A stretch of 6,602 bases of DNA from positions 1-6,602 of the forward strand of contig JADDPU010000385.1 in assembly GCA_016781725.1 (NCBI GenBank). Reading direction: 5' to 3'. A model generated the notes under the pieces. That model saw only the letters and a program-made list of their open reading frames with translations. It was not told the DNA's origin and ran no database searches. The translations under genes were made by a program, and so were the position numbers. Shown here in pieces: positions 1 to 4,322 of this stretch (position 1 is the stretch's first letter; each line of letters starts with the position of its first letter). This DNA is from Rubrobacter sp. Lineage in GTDB: Bacteria > Actinomycetota > Rubrobacteria > Rubrobacterales > Rubrobacteraceae.

Positions 1-70
1 TGTCTACGAGGTCTAGAACGGTCCCTTCGCCCCCTCTTGGCGTCCCTCGGAGCCCCGATTTGAGGCCTCG

Positions 71-1189
71 CTACCGCGAGCGGGTCTCCAACCATTTTTC
101 TATCCGGGGCCAGAAGATCTCTTTAGCCTCAGGAGAAGCCATAAGGCCCACGTGTCCGGCGTCGAGGATCAGGTGCTCCTTGTCCTGACTTCCTACGAGG
201 TCCATCGTGGCCTCGGTCTGTGAGACGGGACAGATGATGTCCTTCGCCCCGGCGATGTTCAGTAAGGAGGCCTCGACTTGCGAGAGGTCGACACGCCGGC
301 CGCGCAGCTCGATCTCCCCCTTGACCAGCCTGTTCCCCTGGTAGAAGTTTCGGACCCATTGGCGGAAGGCCCCGCCGGGGAAGGGGGTCCCGTCGTCTAC
401 CCACCGGCTCACCGCCAACCACGACTGGACGGCGACCTCAGGCAGGAACCCGCGCAGGGTCGCGCAGAACCAGGCCGCGTACCGGTCGGCTAAGGGCTTT
501 GCCGTGGAGGTCCCTGCGCTAACGAGACGCTCGATCAGGTCCTCGGGGATGTTGCCGAAGGTCTCCACCAACAGGTCAGGGTCGAAGAACCTTTCGCTGC
601 TCCTGCTGAAGAGCGTCCAGAGCCCCAGCAGTCCAGGGTCTTCGGGGGCGAAATCTATGGGCGCGGCCAGCAGCACCAGGTTCTTCAGGGGCTTCCCGGG
701 GAAGAGCGAGGCGTACATAGCGCCTATCGTCCCGCCCATGCAATGCCCGAGCAACGTGTACTGCTCGGCGGAAGAGCCCTCCAGCACGCGCTCCACCGCT
801 TCGGGTAGGTAGTCGAGGACGTAGTTCTCGAAGGACAGATCTTTGTCCTCGGGACCCGGAACGCCCCAGTCGAGCAGGTAGACGTCGAAGCCCTCGGCCA
901 AAAGATGCTCGACGCAGCTGTTGCCCGGCACAAGATCCAGTATGTAGGGCTTGAGGATGTGCGCGTAGACCAAGAGGATAGGGATCGGATACTCTTTCTG
1001 CGCCTCGGGCTCGTAGCGGTAGAGCTTGGCCTTGTTCTTGGTCCAGACGGTCTCTTTTGGGGTCAGACCGGTCTCTACGCCGGCTCCTTCCAGGGCGAGC
1101 GGCGTACCCGTGGTGTATTTCCTGAAGCGAATCGACTCCGGATTGTCGTAGCTACTGATCCTAAACGGTGTCGGCGTCAACTGAACCAT
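71..1189 (-). CDS. phaC: Class III-like poly(3-hydroxyalkanoate) synthase, PhaC subunit
   Basis: The 372-residue product is an alpha/beta hydrolase-fold protein of the PHA synthase family, which polymerises (R)-3-hydroxyacyl-CoA into storage polyester on cytoplasmic granules. A conserved N-terminal strand and loop (YAHILKPYILDL, residues 75-86) leads to FDVYLLDWG (101-109). The nucleophile box GHCMGG (148-153) has Cys where lipases have Ser. AKDIICP (315-321) carries Asp317 and AGHVGLM (344-350) carries His346. The Cys150-Asp317-His346 triad has the same Asp-His spacing as Cys149-Asp302-His331 of the Allochromatium vinosum enzyme (from memory). The length fits class III (about 355 residues) and is far below class I/II (about 560-590). 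Class III enzymes normally need a PhaE partner, and none lies in the window. The ATG start has a weak AGGGAG 12 nt upstream and no other in-frame start close by. The gene is probably monocistronic here, transcribed from the promoter at 1255-1283. A PhaC-like hydrolase or depolymerase is less likely given the Cys nucleophile. Confidence 0.88.
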   Translation of the reverse strand: MVQLTPTPFRISSYDNPESIRFRKYTTGTPLALEGAGVETGLTPKETVWTKNKAKLYRYEPEAQKEYPIPILLVYAHILKPYILDLVPGNSCVEHLLAEGFDVYLLDWGVPGPEDKDLSFENYVLDYLPEAVERVLEGSSAEQYTLLGHCMGGTIGAMYASLFPGKPLKNLVLLAAPIDFAPEDPGLLGLWTLFSRSSERFFDPDLLVETFGNIPEDLIERLVSAGTSTAKPLADRYAAWFCATLRGFLPEVAVQSWLAVSRWVDDGTPFPGGAFRQWVRNFYQGNRLVKGEIELRGRRVDLSQVEASLLNIAGAKDIICPVSQTEATMDLVGSQDKEHLILDAGHVGLMASPEAKEIFWPRIEKWLETRSR

Positions 1190-1254
1190 CTTATGGTTTC
1201 GCTCCCTGTGTTGGATGCTGCGCGGATAGGGGACGCTTCTGCTTGCAAGGTGTC

Positions 1255-1283
1255 CTTATAGACCACACGCGCCGAGCGGTCTA
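1255..1283 (-). promoter_or_regulatory. Candidate sigma-70-type promoter for phaC
   Basis: Read on the minus strand, TAGACC (1283-1278, 4 of 6 to TTGACA) is separated by 17 nt from TATAAG (1260-1255, 5 of 6 to TATAAT). Transcription would begin near 1248, leaving an untranslated leader of about 60 nt before the phaC ATG. The position and spacing are right, but the -35 match is modest. Confidence 0.45.
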
Positions 1284-1342
1284 GCGCCCCGTGTACCCTG
1301 ATCGGGATGATCCTCAGGTGCATCCCTCCGGATAGGTGCTAC

Positions 1343-1369
1343 GGTGACCGGGTTATACCCGCTGACACC
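1343..1369 (-). terminator. Stem-loop after the four-gene operon, possible terminator
   Basis: CGGGT and ACCCG (1349-1353 and 1357-1361) form a perfect 5-bp stem around a 3-nt loop. An outer GGTG/CACC pairing (1343-1346 with 1366-1369) extends it. It sits about 20 nt past the stop of the last small gene at 1389. No T run follows, so if it ends transcription it would be the U-less kind proposed for some actinobacteria. It could equally be an operator-like palindrome. Apart from this element and the phaC promoter, I see nothing in 1190-1388. Confidence 0.3.
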
Positions 1370-1388
1370 AACGCGGTCTCATAGGGCA

Positions 1389-1583
1389 TCACTCGTCGTC
1401 CCGACTCTCGCGGCCCGCGACAAGGCCGACGACCAGGCCCGCCGCCCCGCCCGCGACGACGCCGATGACCGCGTAAGCACCCCCGAACAGCACGCCGCAG
1501 ACCGTCCCGGCTACTACGCCGGCAGGCACCCCGACCACGAGCCCGAGGCCCATGATCCGCTCGCCGCCGGAGCCCCGACTCAC
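1389..1583 (-). CDS. Small two-helix glycine-zipper membrane protein, unknown function
   Basis: This 64-residue protein is almost entirely two hydrophobic helices, about residues 11-33 and 36-57, with a short charged tail (RESRDDE). Glycine falls at exactly every fourth residue in both: 14, 18, 22, 26, 30 and 34, then 41, 45, 49, 53 and 57. Glycine zippers of this kind pack transmembrane helices tightly and occur in pore-forming, channel and outer-membrane 17-kDa-like proteins. No lipobox or signal-peptidase site is evident. The start is GTG at 1583, which overlaps the preceding stop as GTGA and has AGGAGG (1590-1595) 6 nt upstream. A second start at Met11 (about 1553) is possible and would trim the polar N-terminus. 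It is the last of four overlapping genes. I do not recognise a named family, and channel, membrane-stress protein or toxin-like roles cannot be separated from sequence alone. Confidence 0.7.
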   Translation of the reverse strand: MSRGSGGERIMGLGLVVGVPAGVVAGTVCGVLFGGAYAVIGVVAGGAAGLVVGLVAGRESRDDE

Positions 1584-1765
1584 GCCGTGCCTCCTACGTC
1601 ATCTTCCCGCGACGCCTGCGTCAGGTGCGCGAGCTCCCTGATGCGCCCCTCGAGCCGCCGATCTTCCTCGACGGCCCGGAGCTCGCCCCCCATAACCTCG
1701 GGGGCTATCCGCAGACGCCGCTCTTCGAGCCGCAGAATCTCCTGTCGCAGCTCCTCCGGTCTCAT
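1580..1765 (-). CDS. Small charged helical (coiled-coil-like) protein, unknown function
   Basis: The 61 residues are dominated by Glu, Arg and Leu. LRQEILRLEERRLRI (6-20) and RRLEGRIRELAHL (36-48) show leucine or isoleucine at 3-4 residue spacing, as expected for amphipathic helices that pair as a hairpin or dimer. A short glycine-containing break (VMGGEL, 24-29) lies between them. There is no signal peptide or membrane segment. The ATG at 1765 overlaps the upstream stop as ATGA and has GGGAG 5 nt upstream. The gene's own TGA overlaps the next GTG. Third of four genes in a tight operon, it may act as a cytoplasmic partner of the membrane protein encoded next, but that is inferred from order only. 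No family recognised. Confidence 0.65.
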   Translation of the reverse strand: MRPEELRQEILRLEERRLRIAPEVMGGELRAVEEDRRLEGRIRELAHLTQASREDDVGGTA

Positions 1766-2058
1766 CTTCGCTCCCGGCTCTTCAGGAGGAGGTCGTGGGC
1801 GGCACCCCTCGGGTAGAGCCGACCCGAATCCGGCTTGCGCCAGAACATCTCACCCTCGATCTCCTCCCGCTTCCAGCCGGCCTCCTCCAGATCTCGCTCC
1901 TCCCGCCGCTTGGCCTCCTTCAGCGCGTTGGCGCCAGGGATCATGCGCCCCGTCTGCGGGTCTCGCCAGCGCTGCTTGCCGGTCGGCGAAGCCTCGGGCA
2001 CGAAGCCGGCCTCCCTGAGCCTGCGCTCCCCCTCCGCGTCGAGGCGCCGGTCGCTCAC
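1762..2058 (-). CDS. Small protein made of two repeated ~40-residue units, unknown function
   Basis: The 98-residue product contains an internal duplication. Unit 1 (about residues 14-50) and unit 2 (about 57-93) both read L-x-E-A-G-[FW], then Trp 12-13 residues after the Gly, R-[DK]-P-x-[ST]-G-R and a Pro three residues later. Key paired residues are Ala17/Ala60, Gly18/Gly61, Trp31/Trp73, Pro34/Pro76, Gly37/Gly79, Arg38/Arg80 and Pro41/Pro83. A highly charged helix (KEAKRREERDLEE, 47-59) joins the units. The pattern suggests a small Trp/Gly/Pro-rich fold repeated twice, possibly binding nucleic acid or protein because of its basic character; that is inference. There is no signal peptide or membrane helix. 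The start is GTG at 2058, overlapping the upstream stop as GTGA, with AAGGTGG just upstream. No named family recognised. Confidence 0.7.
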   Translation of the reverse strand: MSDRRLDAEGERRLREAGFVPEASPTGKQRWRDPQTGRMIPGANALKEAKRREERDLEEAGWKREEIEGEMFWRKPDSGRLYPRGAAHDLLLKSRERR

Positions 2059-2294
2059 GCCGCCCCACCTTCGGGGACGTAGCGGTACTCCGCGAACCCC
2101 GGCAATCCCTCGACCCGCTCCACCGCCCCCACCCCGTGTGCGGTCAGGCCGACCACGCGGCGCACGCTGCCACTGGACTCCACGAGGGCCCAGCAGGCTA
2201 CCGGGCTGAGGAACTCGCCCCCTTGCTCATCGTGACCGTAGGCGTACCAGCCCCACTGGGCCGGGACTATCTGGATAATCTCTTCTTCCCTCAC
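2055..2294 (-). CDS. Small conserved-looking hypothetical protein, first gene of a four-gene operon
   Basis: The 79-residue soluble protein begins with IIQIVPAQWGWYAYG (6-20) and continues with FLSPVACWALVE (28-39) and RRVVGLTAHG (45-54). It looks like a compact mainly beta domain rich in aromatic residues. No catalytic motif, membrane segment or signal peptide is visible and I do not recognise the family. The GTG start at 2294 has GAGAGG about 5 nt upstream. The TGA stop overlaps the next GTG. A good -35-like TTGACG lies at 2351-2346, but I find no convincing -10 at normal spacing, so the operon promoter is unresolved and read-through from the upstream unit remains possible. Confidence 0.65.
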   Translation of the reverse strand: MREEEIIQIVPAQWGWYAYGHDEQGGEFLSPVACWALVESSGSVRRVVGLTAHGVGAVERVEGLPGFAEYRYVPEGGAA

Positions 2295-2386
2295 CGCGAC
2301 CTCTCTATCTCGACGCTACCCGCGACGATGGGCGCCCCGCAGGCTCGTCAAACCCGGGGCCCTTAAGGCCGCCGGCGCACACGAAA

Positions 2387-2412
2387 AGAGGGCCGGGAAT
2401 ACCCGGCCCTCT
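2387..2412 (-). terminator. Intrinsic terminator, 11-bp GC-rich stem
   Basis: AGAGGGCCGGG (2387-2397) pairs perfectly with CCCGGCCCTCT (2402-2412) around a 4-nt loop. On the minus strand the stem runs into TTTTCGTGTG, a short U tract (counting the last stem base), while the plus-strand side has no T run. It therefore ends minus-strand transcripts coming from the small gene at 2513-2713. The four-gene operon starts about 90 nt further on. Confidence 0.85.
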
Positions 2413-2422
2413 CCCAGCCTCG

Positions 2423-2491
2423 TGAAGGGGGATGGACAGCCCTCAAACATCTCCAGAGGAGACTCGGGACCTCACTGTGCATCCCCCTTCA
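2423..2491 (-). other. Long interrupted inverted repeat, structured 3'UTR or leader RNA
   Basis: TGAAGGGGGATG (2423-2434) is perfectly complementary to CATCCCCCTTCA (2480-2491). After one G-G mismatch the pairing continues for 4 bp, ACAG (2436-2439) with CTGT (2475-2478). The interior holds a second hairpin, CTCC-AGA-GGAG (2451-2461), flanked by CCC (2440-2442) and GGG (2466-2468), which can also pair. The result is a branched or elongated RNA fold of about 69 nt, 21 nt past the stop of the small gene and 10 nt before the terminator at 2387-2412. It could be an mRNA-stabilising 3'UTR structure, a 3'UTR-derived small RNA, or a leader or attenuator for the operon starting at 2294. A short palindromic repeat with copies elsewhere in the genome is another possibility. 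Confidence 0.6.
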
Positions 2492-2512
2492 TGGGCTCCA
2501 CACGCGCGGTCT

Positions 2513-2713
2513 CTACACCATGCCGCGCAACTCGGCAACCATATCCAGGCCCTGCTGCTTGCACAGGTCCTTGGGGCGCATGATCGCCTGCTCGTCCAGC
2601 AGGTTGCGGGTCCTGGCCTCCTTCTCGAGATGACGCTCGATGACGTCTATGGCCCGGTCCACGTCCTCGCGGGTAACCTCGCGGGTCTTCTCGTGGGTGA
2701 TGATCATAGTCAC
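2513..2713 (-). CDS. 66-residue highly translated small protein, unknown function
   Basis: The product is soluble and charged, without signal peptide or membrane segment. It is predicted mostly helical, with an acidic/basic stretch (REVTREDVDRAIDVIERHLE, about residues 11-30) followed by KDLCKQQGLDMVAEL (about 48-62), which contains one Cys. I recognise no family. The start is taken as GTG at 2713 because AGGAGGTGA (2722-2730), a near-perfect match to the 16S 3' end, lies 8 nt upstream. An earlier GTG at 2725 is part of that Shine-Dalgarno and cannot be the start. Met3 of this frame (ATG at 2707) is an alternative. The gene is framed by its own promoter (2785-2813) and terminator (2387-2412), so it is a self-contained, probably abundantly expressed unit. 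Confidence 0.72.
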   Translation of the reverse strand: MTMIITHEKTREVTREDVDRAIDVIERHLEKEARTRNLLDEQAIMRPKDLCKQQGLDMVAELRGMV

Positions 2714-2721
2714 GTGTCTGC

Positions 2722-2730
2722 TCACCTCCT
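2722..2730 (-). promoter_or_regulatory. Near-perfect Shine-Dalgarno deciding the small-gene start
   Basis: The minus strand reads AGGAGGTGA here, complementary to the canonical 16S rRNA tail over nine bases. Its distance of 8 nt from GTG at 2713 selects that codon and excludes the GTG inside the site (2725-2723). Confidence 0.8.
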
Positions 2731-2784
2731 TCCCGTCGCGGATTCGACGGAGCTTGTAACGTTTGATCCGCCTTCGCTGACTTC

Positions 2785-2813
2785 AGGGTAAAGGCGCGCC
2801 ACGTTCCTGTCAA
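2785..2813 (-). promoter_or_regulatory. Promoter of the 66-residue small protein gene
   Basis: A perfect TTGACA (2813-2808, minus strand) is followed after exactly 17 nt by TACCCT (2790-2785). The -35 is ideal and the -10 keeps the first T, the A and the last T. Transcription would start near 2778, giving a leader of about 65 nt. The element sits between the comB stop and the small gene, supporting independent transcription. Confidence 0.65.
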
Positions 2814-2857
2814 GAACAGAGTCGGGCTTTTTGTATTGGCCCCTGGGCCGAATGTGT

Positions 2858-2872
2858 CCCGGGTCACCCGGG
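2858..2872 (-). other. GC hairpin with the comB stop codon as its loop
   Basis: CCCGGG (2858-2863) and CCCGGG (2867-2872) flank exactly three bases, 2864-2866, which are the comB TGA on the minus strand. The 6-bp all-GC stem could slow ribosome or polymerase exit or help end the transcript. There is no following U tract, so a classical terminator is not supported. Confidence 0.35.
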
Positions 2873-3574
2873 CGCGGAGGGCTCCCCCACGAAGGCCCCT
2901 CCGGCCAGGCGCGGCGCCACCGGCAGCGTGTCCTCGGCGAGGCAGAACTCCAGGTCCCTCCCGTAACCGAGACGTTTGAGCCTCCGCGCGGCGCTGTTAG
3001 TCTTCAGGGCTGCGGCCGGCCTGGAGAGGTAGCCTTCCACCACGCGCTGGGCCCGCCCGTCCAGCTCCCAGCCGCGCGCCCGCAGCCGAGAGAGGATCGC
3101 CCCGGCGGCTGCCTCGTCCTCGGATGCGCGGCGGCCCTCCCAGCCGCACCCGACTACCACTACCTCCCCCGCGCCGAGCTCCCCGGCCAGAGCCTCGACC
3201 AGGGCGCCGGCGTTGACGAAGGCCCCGGTCAGGATGGCGGGCGCCCCCTTGGCGGCCTCGACTACCCGCGTGCCGTTGGTGGAGGAGAGCGCCACCGTCG
3301 AGCCCGGGGGTATCGGAGCTTCGAGGATCTCGGTCGGCGAGTTTCCGAAGTCGAAGCCGGCAACCTTGGCGCTCCCCCGCTCCCCGATCCGCAGGTCCGC
3401 CCCGGGGTAGGAGTAGGCGTGCTCGATGGAGGCTACCGGCACCACGCGGGCACCTTTAGAGACGAGGACCGCGATGGTAGTGCTCGCCCGGAACGCGTCC
3501 ACCACGACGACCGCCGAGCCCGCACGGGCCGCCGCCCGCGCCCCGCGCTCCCCTCCGGCGTAGCGCGCGATCAT
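2864..3574 (-). CDS. comB: 2-phosphosulfolactate phosphatase (ComB family)
   Basis: The family hydrolyses (2R)-2-phospho-3-sulfolactate to 3-sulfolactate and phosphate with Mg2+, a cytosolic step known from coenzyme M synthesis in methanogens. Bacterial homologues are common, with their role in sulfolactate metabolism less settled. Hallmarks in the 236-residue product are VVVVDAFRASTTI (22-34, with Asp26 and Arg29), GFDFGNSPTE (73-82), SSTNGTR (97-103), CGWEGRRASEDE (143-154) and a C-terminal CLAEDTLPVAPRL (211-223). Length matches the family. The ATG at 3574 is the only start in a frame that opens after a TAA about 40 nt upstream, and GGGAG lies 8 nt before it. A good TATAAT promoter lies just upstream. 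No other coenzyme M or sulfolactate gene (comA, comC, comDE) is present, so the substrate in this organism rests on family assignment alone. Confidence 0.9.
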   Translation of the reverse strand: MIARYAGGERGARAAARAGSAVVVVDAFRASTTIAVLVSKGARVVPVASIEHAYSYPGADLRIGERGSAKVAGFDFGNSPTEILEAPIPPGSTVALSSTNGTRVVEAAKGAPAILTGAFVNAGALVEALAGELGAGEVVVVGCGWEGRRASEDEAAAGAILSRLRARGWELDGRAQRVVEGYLSRPAAALKTNSAARRLKRLGYGRDLEFCLAEDTLPVAPRLAGGAFVGEPSAPG

Positions 3575-3609
3575 ATCCCTGGCTCCCGGCTCTCCTCGAA
3601 CACCGGACG

Positions 3610-3637
3610 ATTATAGACCTGCGAGCACCTCTGCCGA
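3610..3637 (-). promoter_or_regulatory. Promoter of comB
   Basis: A perfect TATAAT (3615-3610, minus strand) lies 16 nt downstream of TCGGCA (3637-3632, 4 of 6 to TTGACA). A start near 3603 gives a leader of about 28 nt with the comB ribosome binding site. The in-frame TAA that limits the comB reading frame overlaps this -10, confirming that the ATG at 3574 is not preceded by an upstream extension. Confidence 0.6.
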
Positions 3638-3639
3638 GG

Positions 3640-3874
3640 CCCGCATCCCAGAGACGAAGTCGAGCTGCGCGAGCTCTCCCCCACGAGAGCGGCTACGAGA
3701 ACGAGATCCTATTGGCGCAGTACGCTCCCGGGTGAACCACGCGCTGCCTCCGGTCCCCTCGTGGAGCTCAGGAGGTTCTCCAGGGAGATCTCCGACACGC
3801 TAGAGAAGGAAGTTGGCTACTTCGAGGGGTCCCTCACCGAGAACTCGTCTCAGATCTCTGCGGGCAAAGCCTGA
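3640..3874 (+). pseudogene. Possible decayed plus-strand gene, C-terminal piece intact
   Basis: Between comB and the PIN gene the plus strand gives protein-like segments in different frames. One frame reads RDEVELRELSPTRA (about 3650-3690). Another reads HESGYENEILLAQYAPG before a stop near 3733. The first frame then resumes with VELRRFSREISDTLEKEVGY from a GTG at 3761 and ends at TGA 3872-3874, overlapping the PIN gene antisense. None has a credible ribosome binding site. The amphipathic, Glu/Lys/Arg-balanced composition is what a frameshifted former gene would leave, but I cannot name the ancestor and chance translation of GC-rich DNA is a real alternative. Confidence 0.25.
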
Positions 3875-4308
3875 CGAACGAAATCGCGAGGAGTGAGCAC
3901 GGCCAGCCCCCGCAGATCCAGCGTGGCCGAGGCCAGCAGCCCGGACATTCCGAGGAGCCCTCGGTCGCCCGTAACCAAGTAGTCCGCCCGGTACTCCTTA
4001 GCGAGTGCAATGAGGTACGCGTCGTCTGGATCGGCAAATCGTGCCGTCAACCAATCCTCCAAGGGAGGAGCGTCGGCCACGAACACGGCGCTCTCACGAA
4101 GCCAGATCACGTACTCGATCACGTCAGAGACGGCGAACTTGCGGCGAAACCAAGGCCGCAACAGCACGGCCTCCAGCTCGTAGAGCAGGTTGTAGGAGAC
4201 GATTATCTCGAAGCGGCCGGCGCGCCAAGCTTCGAGGATGATGCGAGGGGGACCGGTGGCGGAGATCGCGGCGGAGACGAAAACGTTGGGGTCAACGACG
4301 GCCCTGAC
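3850..4308 (-). CDS. PIN-domain RNase toxin, frame lacking a canonical start codon
   Basis: The frame encodes about 152 residues of a PIN-family toxin (COG1569/VapC-like), an Mg2+-dependent RNase held inactive by its antitoxin. It opens with VRAVVDPNVFVSA (1-13, Asp6). YNLLYELEAVLLRP (39-52) supplies Glu44 or Glu46, ADPDDAY (92-98) supplies Asp93/95/96, YLVTGDRGLL (110-119) supplies Asp115, and it ends with AVLTPRDFV. All expected acidic residues are therefore present and the length is normal. The problem is the start. The natural position (4308-4306, 14 nt after the antitoxin stop) reads GTC instead of GTG. The only alternative in the junction is ATA (4326-4324), overlapping the antitoxin TAG as ATAG. 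The first standard start downstream is GTG at 4167 (Val48), which would remove Asp6 and the first conserved Glu and give a 105-residue, probably inactive product. It is therefore either a toxin silenced by start loss or one using a rare start. Confidence 0.75.
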   Translation of the reverse strand, partial: VRAVVDPNVFVSAAISATGPPRIILEAWRAGRFEIIVSYNLLYELEAVLLRPWFRRKFAVSDVIEYVIWLRESAVFVADAPPLEDWLTARFADPDDAYLIALAKEYRADYLVTGDRGLLGMSGLLASATLDLRGLAVLTPRDFVRQALPAEI

Positions 4309-4322
4309 GGGGTGCCGCTTCT

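Noticed and set aside
67..80. 5-bp hairpin CTCGC/GCGAG overlapping the phaC stop
   Set aside because: It is too short and has no T run on either side, so it is not credible as a terminator.
1344..2018. Long plus-strand open frame of 224 codons opposite the four-gene operon
   Set aside because: Composition is Ser/Arg/Pro-rich low-complexity typical of the antisense of GC-rich genes, with no ribosome binding site. The minus strand carries four coupled frames with good binding sites.
2346..2351. TTGACG as -35 of the four-gene operon promoter
   Set aside because: No acceptable -10 hexamer lies 15-19 nt downstream, so I did not call a promoter.
2714..2725. GTG at 2725 as start of the small gene
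   Set aside because: Its bases are part of the AGGAGGTGA ribosome binding site, leaving no spacing. GTG 2713 is 8 nt downstream of that site.
2472..2867. Minus-strand frame of 131 codons overlapping the 66-residue gene and its promoter
   Set aside because: It runs through the TTGACA promoter, lacks a ribosome binding site, and overlaps the better supported small gene in another frame.
2831..3616. Plus-strand open frame of 261 codons opposite comB
   Set aside because: It is the complement of a clearly identified comB and shows only Arg/Gly/Pro-rich sequence without family motifs.
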